From Flagellimonas onchidii (lineage in GTDB: Bacteria; Bacteroidota; Bacteroidia; Flavobacteriales; Flavobacteriaceae), in the NCBI RefSeq assembly GCF_004804315.1, contig NZ_SRXX01000004.1, positions 186,001 through 250,000 on the forward strand: a DNA stretch of 64,000 bases, read 5' to 3'. Made by a program: the position numbers and the translations under genes. The notes under the pieces were generated by a model. The model searched no databases, was not told the DNA's origin, and was given only the letters and a program-made list of their open reading frames with translations. Shown piece by piece: positions 1 to 7,109 of the stretch. The stretch's first letter is position 1. The number at the start of each line of letters is the position of its first letter.

Positions 1-1431
1 TTGGGTAATATGATTGGAGAGGGCAATCATTTGTTCTTCAAGAGCTATAAACTCTTGCTGTTTGCTTTCCTTCAACAGTTTTTCGTTCAATATCCTTGCG
101 ATACTTTCAAGGCTCAAGGCTGCATACTCGGTAATTTGATGTAAAGCAGCTATGTCGTTTCCTGAAAAATCAAATTCGTCTGCCTTCGGCCCAACATAGG
201 TCCTATCTTTTCCCTCAACATTAACTAAAATTGTCTTGGAGGGGATTCCATCAAGCCAAAGATTGTCAAACAATTGCTCCCTCGGCAAGAACTCAAGGAT
301 ATCTTGATTTTGGTATTGGATTATTTTACCAATAGGGTTTAAAAATCTTTTCGAAATTTTTGAAGCAGCCCCGTATAAAAACTCCGCCTCTTTATCTGAG
401 CGCCTTAAAATGTTCAGTTGCGTGTTTTCGAGCAGTGATTCACTTGTTTTTTTAGAAATTGCATATTGAGTACCAATTGTCTGCAATTGGCTATTTTCAA
501 CTGAATCCAATGGAAAGTACGCCACCTTGACCTTGAACCCGGGGGTAAACTCAGATTTTCCCAAAACCGACAAAAAAGTATCCAACTCCTTATAATGTCT
601 CAGATTCTCCGTCAACAATTGCTGTATTCCGTCTTTGATGGTAAAGGATATTTCGGGCTTTTGTTGTTTTATTTTAATCAGCTCAATAAAACGGTCATCT
701 AAACTTATGATTTTAGTTTGCCCTGGTATAGCACCGAAATCCTTTGAGATTGTATTTCCATCTGCCGAACTATACTCCATTTTTTGAAGAAATCCTTCGT
801 TGAAATACCAACTTTCCGATATATTGGAATCCTCATCAGAGTAGAGTGTCCAAACATCATGGGCCAGCCCGTTTCTAAGAAACCTTCCGACCATGCTGTT
901 ATGTTCGTTTTCTATCCTGAAGCTTTTCTGCGGAATACCTTGATCAAATTCTAAAGTACTTGCAAACAAGATTTGTTTTGCCTCTGAATCCTCAATTTCT
1001 TTGATTTGATAGGTCCATACTCCATCAGGTTTTCCCTGAACAATGTTTCCTTGGGTTTCGGTTTGTTTGCCGTTAACCTTTACCCGGTATTGGTAGCCTA
1101 CTACTTCGGTCTCACTGCCCGATTGAAACTCCCCAAACTGAAATGTCCACCTTCCTGCTGGATATCCATTCTGAAAACCGCCTTTAAATGAAAAGAAGTC
1201 ATCGGTGTTCTGGAGCAGTGCATTTAAATTGGACCTGTGTAGATTAAAGTTTCCATCTAAAACCGTATCAGTATCTTTTAAAACATAGGTGTACTCAGCT
1301 TGTCCCTCAAATTTTCCAACTTTCAAAGGCCCTTCAAATTTGTGCCGTTCTTGAGCGTATATCACCTGGGATAACACCATCGACAACAAAAACAATTTTA
1401 AATAAGATTTGATATCCCCCATTTTAAACAT
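1..1431 (-). CDS. Secreted MORN-like repeat protein, 3' end outside window
   Basis: An uninterrupted minus-strand frame of 477 codons starts at 1431 (or at an in-frame ATG at 1422) and runs off the left edge without a stop. The first residues are a signal peptide (hydrophobic LKLFLLSMVLSQVIYAQ), so the product is exported. The next 150 or so residues carry degenerate repeats of the type G-x-W-x-Y/F (for example GKPDGVWTYQIKE and NGYPAGRWTFQFGEF), resembling MORN or YwqK-type repeats. The remainder has no motif I recognise. Function is unknown. The reading frame is clear; the family call is tentative. Confidence 0.72.
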   Translation of the reverse strand, partial: MFKMGDIKSYLKLFLLSMVLSQVIYAQERHKFEGPLKVGKFEGQAEYTYVLKDTDTVLDGNFNLHRSNLNALLQNTDDFFSFKGGFQNGYPAGRWTFQFGEFQSGSETEVVGYQYRVKVNGKQTETQGNIVQGKPDGVWTYQIKEIEDSEAKQILFASTLEFDQGIPQKSFRIENEHNSMVGRFLRNGLAHDVWTLYSDEDSNISESWYFNEGFLQKMEYSSADGNTISKDFGAIPGQTKIISLDDRFIELIKIKQQKPEISFTIKDGIQQLLTENLRHYKELDTFLSVLGKSEFTPGFKVKVAYFPLDSVENSQLQTIGTQYAISKKTSESLLENTQLNILRRSDKEAEFLYGAASKISKRFLNPIGKIIQYQNQDILEFLPREQLFDNLWLDGIPSKTILVNVEGKDRTYVGPKADEFDFSGNDIAALHQITEYAALSLESIARILNEKLLKESKQQEFIALEEQMIALSNHITQ

Positions 1432-1656
1432 ATATGTTTACGTATTTGCACTGACATTGGATCTTGACTCTTTAAAAAGTTATGCATTTTGTTTGAAAAA
1501 AACCTCAAAATCAACTCATTACAATACACTCTATTCATAAACCCTTAAATCCCGACAACCAATTCTTCACTTTCAAAAATCAAAATAGTTACATTTATGC
1601 TGTTCGATTTGGTTTCGTTCAGCAGACCATGAGTAACAAGTGCACTATAAATTTGA

Positions 1657-2379
1657 ATGGAAGAAAAACCTAGACTCTCGCGACTTACAGCTATTTTGAC
1701 CCAGTTACAATCCTCAAGGATTGTAACAGCAAAAACATTGGCTGAAAAGCATGATGTGAGTATCCGAACCATATACCGGGATATTCGCACTTTGGAAAAG
1801 TCAGGGGTTCCGATTATCACCGAAGAAGGAAAAGGGTATTCCATGATGGAAGGCTATCAATTGCCCCCGATTATGTTTACGGAAGATGAGGCCAATGCAC
1901 TGATAACCGCTGAACAATTAATCCTAAAAAATAAGGATGCCTCTTTTGTGCAACATTATTCAGAAGCCATTCTAAAAATAAAAGCGCTGCTTAAAGGTTC
2001 TCAAAAAGACAAGGCTAGTTTGCTTACGGATCGTGTTTACTTTACCGATAACTTTTTACACCAAAGGACCAGTAACTATCTCATGCGCATTCAGTCGGCC
2101 TTGATCAATTTTCAGGTTTTGAACATTGATTACCTCTCCTTGAACAAGGATTTCACGAACCGGGACATAGAACCCTTCGCCTTATATAGCACCCAAGAAA
2201 AATGGTTGCTTATTGCCTATTGTCGCCTTAGAAAAGCGTTCCGGGTGTTTCGAATAGACCTCATCCAAAAAATCACCAACACCTACGTGCAATTTGAATC
2301 GCACAATATGACCTTGGAAGAATATTATAAATCGTATGATGCCTATTATCAGGATCATCCGGAGCTCAATGGGAAATGA
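1657..2379 (+). CDS. HTH plus WYL-domain transcriptional regulator (YafY-like)
   Basis: A 240-residue protein with an N-terminal winged HTH of the HTH_11/DeoR type at about residues 5-60 (SRLTAILTQLQSSRIVTAKT, then SIRTIYRDIRTLEKSGVPI). The C-terminal WYL-like domain is at about residues 140-215 (EKWLLIAYCRLRKAFRVFRI). The family consists of cytoplasmic DNA-binding regulators whose WYL domain senses a ligand, often a nucleic acid or nucleotide. It stands alone with no co-directional partner, so its target is not evident. It may autoregulate or act on the divergent gene at 1-1431. The ATG at 1657 gives the standard family N-terminus. No frameshift or truncation is seen. Confidence 0.88.
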   Translation: MEEKPRLSRLTAILTQLQSSRIVTAKTLAEKHDVSIRTIYRDIRTLEKSGVPIITEEGKGYSMMEGYQLPPIMFTEDEANALITAEQLILKNKDASFVQHYSEAILKIKALLKGSQKDKASLLTDRVYFTDNFLHQRTSNYLMRIQSALINFQVLNIDYLSLNKDFTNRDIEPFALYSTQEKWLLIAYCRLRKAFRVFRIDLIQKITNTYVQFESHNMTLEEYYKSYDAYYQDHPELNGK

Positions 2380-2409
2380 AAGGAGAAAAAAGTGTGGTTT
2401 TTTCAATGG

Positions 2410-2543
2410 CACTTATCGGTGAATTGTATGGTGTCGTAGCGGGTTACGTGAGTTTTTCTTTCAAATTACCACTAATGCTCGGGCGAGTGATAATGCTCAA
2501 AATCAGCACTGAACCCGCTATGCACTATACAAAGTGTTGTGTG
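2410..2543 (+). repeat. Cassette-like stem-loop element, copy 4
   Basis: Non-coding. It starts with CACTTATCGGT (2410-2420). The left arm at 2424-2445 (TTGTATGG..TAGCGGGTT) pairs with the right arm at 2512-2532 (AACCCGCTA..ATACAA), with two mismatches and one extra unpaired base. It ends with GTGTTGTGTG (2534-2543), 11 bp before the stop codon of the DJ-1-like gene on the other strand. The same architecture recurs at 3977-4032, 19138-19266, 60091-60257 and 63715-63841. Origin is unknown; it looks like the 3' recombination site of a gene cassette but lacks the integron GTTRRRY core. Confidence 0.7.
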
Positions 2544-2554
2544 TTCGGCTTTTA

Positions 2555-3151
2555 TTATTCACTCCAAATTCCATTTTTAAATAATTGAAACCATTTCTCA
2601 ATTTCATCATTAGGTTTCAGTTGTATCTTCTTAAATATCTCAACTGCAAATTCAATTGGAGCAATTCCATTTGCTGTAATGATATTTCTGTCGGTCACAG
2701 CTAATTGGTTTTGATAATTCTCTTGTCCATTATATTCTGGAACAACTGCCTTTAAATATCCTAAGTCATTACTTGTATGATGTACATTATCCAAAAGTCC
2801 TAACTGTCCTAGATAGAAAGTTGCTCCACAAATTACAGCAATTGGCTTTTCATTGTCAGCCAGTTCTTTTACAAGATTATCAATAGCTTTTATCTCTCTT
2901 TTTTCCCAAGCTGTACCTCCAGGAAGAATTAATAAATCAACATTTTCAGTATTTATTTCTTTGAGTGAAGTTGTCGGCTTTACCTGCAATCCTCCCATCG
3001 ATGTTACCAAATCTCCATCGACAGAGAAATAGATCAATTCGAACTGCTCACTTTTATTAATTTCAGGGGTCAAGTAAGCAAGTTCCCAATCCGAGAATCC
3101 GTTAAATATAAATACACATATTTTTTTCATATTCTTTCCTTTTATTTTCAT
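2555..3151 (-). CDS. DJ-1/PfpI family protein (class I glutamine amidotransferase-like fold)
   Basis: A 198-residue single-domain protein. The nucleophile elbow AVICGATFYLG places the conserved Cys at about residue 108, and an acidic residue sits in the early DWELAYLTPE loop, as in PfpI/YdeA-like proteins. The family includes chaperones, glyoxalases and peptidase-like enzymes of the cytoplasm; which applies here cannot be told. Start: ATG at 3151 is 15 bp after the upstream gene's stop, but the ATG at 3130 (MKKICVF) is the usual family N-terminus. It follows the YdeI-like gene on the same strand, and both lie between inverted stem-loop elements (2410-2543 and 3977-4032), which suggests a mobile two-gene module. 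Confidence 0.85.
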   Translation of the reverse strand: MKIKGKNMKKICVFIFNGFSDWELAYLTPEINKSEQFELIYFSVDGDLVTSMGGLQVKPTTSLKEINTENVDLLILPGGTAWEKREIKAIDNLVKELADNEKPIAVICGATFYLGQLGLLDNVHHTSNDLGYLKAVVPEYNGQENYQNQLAVTDRNIITANGIAPIEFAVEIFKKIQLKPNDEIEKWFQLFKNGIWSE

Positions 3152-3719
3152 ACTAAACGTTAGAGGTCAATAGTATTTCTCAATTCCCCCAAAGCCTTTT
3201 ATTAATTTATTGTCTTTTGTCTTACTAACAAAATTATTTAATCGCTTTTCAAATTCATCAGGTCTTTTTCTTGCACTTTCAATGTACGCAATTCTAATTC
3301 GTTTATATGGTTCTGTAAAGTTTTGAAAATTTCCCCAAACTTCATTATCTGCTCTTAACTTCGTTATTATGTCCTCAGAGAAAATGAAATTTTGTTGAAC
3401 GACATTTTTAACTTCGTCTTTAATTAAACTGTGAATTAAGTTGTTTTCAGAAAGCCATTTCAACCGTTCAATGTTTGGTTGTGAAAAGTTTGACTTCTTT
3501 CTTCTTTTACAAAATCTTTGAATAGATGTCGTTTCATTCAACGACTTAACGGTACTGTCAATCCAACCAAAGCAGAGAGCCTCTTCAACGGCATCATTAT
3601 AAAGTATTCGCTTTTTGTTCGTTTTCTTTAAAGGATACTCTAACCAAATATCATCTTCGGTCTTAAAGTTATCTTCAAGCCACTTTCTCCATTCTTTTCT
3701 GTCGGTGAAATATTTAGTT

Positions 3720-3912
3720 ACCTGAATTCGATTAATAATTTATGGCACAACAGTCTGACTATAAGGCTGTAAAATAAACTTGAATGTCCTGCAAGGTCTT
3801 TTTGACCTTGTAGGTTTGATTCAATTTACCCAAAAATACCTACAAGGTTTTAAAAACCTTGCAGGAAAATACAATGGATTAAATATCAGTATGTTAGAAA
3901 TCGAACTCAGGT
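3720..3912. mobile_element. MITE-like insertion, 193 bp, with 14-bp inverted ends and 5-bp target duplication
   Basis: The terminal inverted repeats are ACCTGAATTCGATT (3720-3733) and AATCGAACTCAGGT (3899-3912), matching at 13 of 14 positions. Direct repeats TAGTT flank the element at 3715-3719 and 3913-3917, as expected for a target-site duplication. The interior contains no transposase, only a double palindrome at 3788-3865. Removing the element plus one TAGTT (198 bp, 66 codons) restores the YdeI-like reading frame. It must have been moved by a transposase encoded elsewhere. Confidence 0.82.
3788..3865. repeat. Paired palindromes (REP/BIME-like) inside the MITE
   Basis: Two arms, each itself a hairpin: CAAGGTC-TTTTT-GACCTTG on the left and CAAGG-(TTTTAAAAA)-CCTTG on the right. 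The whole is a near-perfect inverted repeat beginning CCTGCAAGG and ending CCTTGCAGG, with a spacer of about 22 bp. Palindromes of this kind are dispersed in Bacteroidota genomes. Read from the minus strand it could also act as a strong RNA hairpin in the leader of the disrupted gene. Confidence 0.75.
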
Positions 3913-3976
3913 TAGTTGTTAGTTCACTCATTTTTTACTTCCTAATTGAATAAATGCACGGTCTTTCTTTAGCTGA

Positions 3977-4032
3977 CACACAACGTCTAAGCTAAGAATC
4001 GTTTTAATGATTCCTTAGCGTCCGATAAGTGA
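3977..4032 (-). repeat. Cassette-like stem-loop element, copy 5 (short form)
   Basis: On the minus strand it opens with CACTTATCGG (4032-4023). A hairpin follows (GCTAAGGAATCA ... GATTCTTAGC, with one bulged base), and it ends GTTGTGTG (3985-3978). Its ends match copy 4 (CACTTATCGG; GTTGTGTG), but its stem is unrelated in sequence. Copies 4 and 5 face each other across the DJ-1/YdeI module, so the module is bordered by inverted GTTGTGTGT/ACACACAAC ends. The rest of 3932-4169 shows nothing recognisable. Confidence 0.62.
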
Positions 4033-4169
4033 AGTTCGAAGTTTTTGGATTAAAAAGTCATCCGAAATTGACGGATACTGGACTTAAATTGACCAATCCA
4101 AAACACCCCTGACACACCCTTGTCATAAACCCTAAATAGTTTTGTGTAAATCTTAAAAACGCATTTATC

Positions 4170-4628
4170 ATGACAAGCACAAAAAGAGACGAATTAACCA
4201 TTGTTGGCTTATCCATTAGAACTTCCAACGACCCAGGGAAAGCAGATAATGACATCCCAAAACTTTGGCACAGGTTTATGGATGAGAATACCGTAAATAG
4301 AATTCCCAATAAAGTCGATGAAACATTATATGCCATTTATACGGATTATGAGGGAGATCACACCCAACCCTATACCATGGTCATTGGCTGCAACGTTTCC
4401 AAGCTCGACAACATTCCCGAAGATATGACCGTCAAAATGATTCCCGAATCCAATTACACCCTATTCACTGCCAAAGGCGACCTTACCAAAGATGCTGTGA
4501 TCAATACTTGGATGAAAATCTGGAATGCTAATCTTAAAAGGGCATACACCACGGATATTGAAGTCTACGGGGAAAAAGCCATGAATCCAAAAGATGGTGA
4601 AGCTGAGATTCTAGTTGCTACGGAATAG
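4170..4628 (+). CDS. Effector-binding-domain (GyrI-like/AraC_E_bind) protein
   Basis: A 152-residue protein made of one GyrI-like effector-binding domain. It has the expected alternation LTIVGLSIRTSND..DIPKLWHRFM in the first half and AIYTDYEGDHTQPYTMVIGCNV followed by the late PESNYTLFTAKGDL in the second half. No HTH is attached, so this is the stand-alone form, which is thought to bind or sequester small hydrophobic ligands in the cytoplasm. It lies between the copy 5 stem-loop and a flavobacterial repeat at 4660-4829 and has no operon partner. The ATG at 4170 gives the usual N-terminus. Family call good, ligand unknown. Confidence 0.82.
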   Translation: MTSTKRDELTIVGLSIRTSNDPGKADNDIPKLWHRFMDENTVNRIPNKVDETLYAIYTDYEGDHTQPYTMVIGCNVSKLDNIPEDMTVKMIPESNYTLFTAKGDLTKDAVINTWMKIWNANLKRAYTTDIEVYGEKAMNPKDGEAEILVATE

Positions 4629-4659
4629 TTTTGACAGATAAATAATTCACGCAATGAAA

Positions 4660-4829
4660 CGTCAGTTCGAGTGATTTTTTGTTGGCTGAGCGAACGCTTA
4701 TCGCTAAAGCTTTAGTGTAAGCATAGTCGAAGTCAAAAAATCGTATCGAGAACTGTATTCGAATCGAAATTCTTGTTTTCGATACAAATTTTTCACGTGT
4801 CAACAGTGAAAAATTCACTCAAACTGACG
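4660..4829. repeat. Intergenic inverted-repeat element, about 170 bp
   Basis: It opens CGTCAGTTCGAGTGA and closes with the near inverse TCACTCAAACTGACG (14 of 15 match). Between them are further inner pairs, including a GATTTTTTG / CAAAAAATC pair and a repeated ATCGTATCGAGAACTG-type segment. There is no target duplication and no ORF with coding character. Similar CGTCAGTTCGAGTG repeats are familiar from flavobacterial intergenic DNA. The rest of 4629-4912 shows nothing else I can name. Confidence 0.6.
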
Positions 4830-4912
4830 AATTCCAGTAAAATATATTGGACATTAGACCCATTCAAAATATATTTTCATAATTTTTGCTGACCTAAAAA
4901 TGTTGGTTAGCA

Positions 4913-6277
4913 ATGCCTCATAACATCATAAAACTTTGGAAGCTTCATAAAATCCCATTGCTCCTGTCATTTGCTAGCATGCTGTTTTATGTAAGCTTTG
5001 CTTATGACTTAAACCGGACAGATTTTCCAAAGCTATTGGGTCTTTTTATCGCCCTCTTTTTCCTCCATTTTAAGTTGATTCAGTTCCAAAAATGGAACTT
5101 TAAGTTTCTATTGATTTCAGGTATTCTGTTTCGATTGGTTTTTCTTTTGGCCGAACCCAATCTGTCCCAAGATTTTTACCGCTTTATTTGGGATGGGGAA
5201 TTGATAAAAAATGGCATCAATCCCTATTTAAACGTCCCCAACGATTTAATTACACAATCCAATTTGCCCATCGCCAATGCCCAACAACTTTATGATGGTA
5301 TGGGAAGTTTGAGCGCAAAACACTTTAGCAACTACCCCCCACTCAATCAAATTATATTTACCATAGCCGCTTTTTTGGGAGGTGGAAGTGTGCTTGGTTC
5401 CATTATCGTCATGCGTCTGACCATTATTCTGGCAGACATCGGAATCCTATATTTCGGAAGAAAATTGCTTCAAAAGCTGAACAAGTCCAACCATATGGCC
5501 TTTTGGTATTTCCTAAACCCATTGGTCATTATCGAATTAACCGGCAACCTCCACTTTGAAGGGGTAATGTTGTTCTTTTTTGTCTGGGCTTTGTATTTGA
5601 TCGCGAATAAGAAATGGTTGGTGGCTGGCCCCATCTACGCCATGTCCATAATGGTCAAGTTGGTTCCCATTTTGTTCCTCCCGTTGTTCCTGAAATATTT
5701 CGGATTCAAAAAAAGCACGCTCTTTTATGCAGCGGTTGGTATTTCCTGTATACTTCTCCTACTCCCTTTTTATTCATCCTCGTTTATCGATAATTATTCG
5801 GAGACGGTGGGTCTTTGGTTTTCCAATTTTGAATTCAATGCCGGCATCTACAACCTAGTGAAACATATAGGAGTAAACTTTTTTGATGCCAAACCCTGGA
5901 TTTTGGTCAAAGACTATGGTAAACTAGTGGCAATATTCGTAGTAGTAGCCACTATTTTGATAGCTTTTCTAAGGAAAAACCAAAATTTGGGCACTTTGAT
6001 TACCTCGATGTTAATGGTTCTTACCACTTATTATTTGTTGTCGAGCACGGTGCATCCTTGGTATGTTATCTTCCTTTTAGTACTGGCCATCTTTACGGAA
6101 TATCGTTATGCCATAGTATGGTCGTTATTGATTATCCTTAGTTACTGGGCATACTCCAACGGGGAATACGAAGAGAATCTTTGGCTATTGAGCATTGAGT
6201 ATATCGCGGTTATTGGCTTTTTGATTTATGAATTAATGGCTAAAGGAGGAAAAAAGTTAGATTTCTTCAAAAAATAA
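4913..6277 (+). CDS. Polytopic GT-C-type (GT87/mannosyltransferase-like) membrane protein
   Basis: A 454-residue protein with about a dozen hydrophobic segments. An extracytoplasmic acidic loop carries FYRFIWDGELIKNGINPY at about residues 85-105, the signature arrangement (R-x-x-W-D-G ... G-x-N-P-Y) of polyprenol-phosphate-dependent mannosyltransferase-like GT-C enzymes. Such proteins transfer a sugar from a lipid-linked donor on the outer face of the inner membrane. The acceptor cannot be inferred. It is followed by 47 bp and then the leader ORF of the arginine operon, so it may not belong to that operon. The ATG at 4913 is the only start consistent with the first membrane segment. Confidence 0.78.
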   Translation: MPHNIIKLWKLHKIPLLLSFASMLFYVSFAYDLNRTDFPKLLGLFIALFFLHFKLIQFQKWNFKFLLISGILFRLVFLLAEPNLSQDFYRFIWDGELIKNGINPYLNVPNDLITQSNLPIANAQQLYDGMGSLSAKHFSNYPPLNQIIFTIAAFLGGGSVLGSIIVMRLTIILADIGILYFGRKLLQKLNKSNHMAFWYFLNPLVIIELTGNLHFEGVMLFFFVWALYLIANKKWLVAGPIYAMSIMVKLVPILFLPLFLKYFGFKKSTLFYAAVGISCILLLLPFYSSSFIDNYSETVGLWFSNFEFNAGIYNLVKHIGVNFFDAKPWILVKDYGKLVAIFVVVATILIAFLRKNQNLGTLITSMLMVLTTYYLLSSTVHPWYVIFLLVLAIFTEYRYAIVWSLLIILSYWAYSNGEYEENLWLLSIEYIAVIGFLIYELMAKGGKKLDFFKK

Positions 6278-6324
6278 ACGTCAATCTAGGTCGATTGGAA
6301 TTAATTTGTACTTTTAATCCCGTA

Positions 6325-6405
6325 ATGAGAGGACAAGCATACATATTAACTCCAATGAGCATCCAAGCTCCAGTTCGTCCATTCCCACGTCGCCGTCGCC
6401 CGTAA
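6325..6405 (+). CDS. Candidate arginine leader peptide, 26 codons
   Basis: ATG at 6325, stop TAA at 6403-6405. The C-terminus reads VRPFPRRRRP-stop: five of the last nine codons are Arg (CGT, CGT, CGC, CGT, CGC), with Pro immediately before the stop. It sits 89 bp upstream of the first gene of a 13-gene arginine/proline operon. An Arg-codon run in a short upstream ORF is the hallmark of ribosome-mediated attenuation: scarcity of charged Arg-tRNA would stall translation and change the downstream RNA fold. The terminal Arg/Pro-stop also allows nascent-peptide arrest. A candidate minus-seven promoter box (TTAATTTG, one mismatch to TAnnTTTG) lies at 6301-6308. No database family is claimed. Confidence 0.75.
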   Translation: MRGQAYILTPMSIQAPVRPFPRRRRP

Positions 6406-6494
6406 GGGTGCACATCAGTCTATGGAAATAGGTGAGTCCATTTCCGCAAAATCACAAGATCAAATTTTAGTTTTTAGTCAATAATCCAATAGCA
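6406..6494 (+). promoter_or_regulatory. Leader RNA of the arginine/proline operon with alternative hairpins
   Basis: Between the leader ORF stop and the GNAT start, two mutually exclusive hairpins can be drawn. One is GGAAAT (6424-6429) with ATTTCC (6440-6445). The other is ATGGA (6422-6426) with TCCAT (6437-6441). A weak A/T stem followed by TTTTAGTTTTT ends near 6475. No classic GC-rich terminator is visible, so the switch could be Rho-dependent or translational. The regulatory assignment rests on context. Confidence 0.45.
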
Positions 6495-7109
6495 ATGGAA
6501 ATCATAATTGCTAACGAGTCACATTATAAATACGCCAAAACCATTAGCGATACCATTACCGAATCCGCAAAGGTTAGAGGTACTGGTATTGCCCAACGAA
6601 CTCCCGAATATATCACGAAGCGATTGCAGAATGGCAATGCGGTCATCGCTTTGGATGGCGATACTTTTGCTGGCTTCTGTTATATTGAGGTTTGGGGAAA
6701 CAAGAACTTTGTTGCCAATTCAGGACTGATCGTCCACCCAGATTACAGAAATCAAGGATTGGCCAAAAAAATCAAGAAAGCCATTTTTGAGTTGTCCAAA
6801 GAAAAATTCCCAGATGCCAAAATTTTCGGAATCACTACCGGATTGGCTGTAATGAAGATGAACTATGAGCTTGGCTACAAACCTGTTACCTTTTCTGAGT
6901 TGACCGATGACCCCGAATTCTGGAAAGGGTGTCAAACCTGCAAAAACTTCGATATCCTAACGCGTACGGAAAGGAACATGTGCCTTTGCACCGGAATGTT
7001 GTATGACCCCGATGGTCAAAAACCTGAATCAAAAAAATTAAACGGAAAAGCTTTTAAACGATTAAAAAGCATCAAGGAAACCCTTTTCCTAAAAAAGAAA
7101 TCAAAATGA
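6495..7109 (+). CDS. GNAT acyltransferase, probable first enzyme of the arginine operon
   Basis: A 204-residue protein with a GNAT fold. The acyl-CoA motif is VHPDYRNQGLAKKIKKAI at about residues 80-97. After the domain comes a C-x-x-C (C146, C149) and a C-x-C (C163, C165), a possible metal site not typical of plain GNATs, then a basic tail. As the first gene of an arg operon with no separate argA or argJ visible, it is the likely N-acylglutamate synthase. The acyl group (acetyl or succinyl) is uncertain, and ArgF' here hints at succinyl. Its stop overlaps the argG start by 4 bp (ATGA). Family certain, substrate inferred. Confidence 0.8.
   Translation: MEIIIANESHYKYAKTISDTITESAKVRGTGIAQRTPEYITKRLQNGNAVIALDGDTFAGFCYIEVWGNKNFVANSGLIVHPDYRNQGLAKKIKKAIFELSKEKFPDAKIFGITTGLAVMKMNYELGYKPVTFSELTDDPEFWKGCQTCKNFDILTRTERNMCLCTGMLYDPDGQKPESKKLNGKAFKRLKSIKETLFLKKKSK

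Larger units (their letters stand above)
3167..3931 (-). pseudogene. YdeI/OmpD-associated (OmdA-like) gene interrupted by a MITE at codon 5
   Basis: The frame from 3739 down to 3167 encodes a YdeI-like protein (KYFTDRKEWRKWLEDN, then EEALCFGWIDSTVKS, ending IEKYY) but has no ATG, GTG or TTG before an internal TTG at 3541. The missing start lies across an inserted element: ATG at 3931 reads M-S-E-L-T, then enters the element at 3720-3912. Deleting the element plus one copy of the TAGTT duplication joins codon ACA to ACT-AAA-TAT-TTC in the correct frame, giving MSELTTKYFTDRKEW. As it stands, translation from 3931 hits a TGA inside the element. The family is linked to bacteriocin protection; the exact role is not established. 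A short product from TTG 3541 (124 aa) would lack the N-terminal third. Confidence 0.72.

Noticed and set aside
1006..1191. A 61-codon plus-strand frame
   Set aside because: It is the reverse shadow of the long minus-strand gene at 1-1431.
1643..1657. TAAATTTG matching the Bacteroidota minus-seven box upstream of the WYL gene
   Set aside because: It lies 1 bp before the ATG, so the transcript would start inside the gene, and no TTG minus-thirty-three box is in place.
2376..2588. A 70-codon plus-strand frame overlapping the WYL gene's end
   Set aside because: It crosses the stem-loop element, has no family similarity and overlaps the DJ-1 gene's end on the other strand.
4618..4818. A 66-codon minus-strand frame at the CGTCAGTT repeat
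   Set aside because: It is made of repeat sequence and has no codon bias or similarity.
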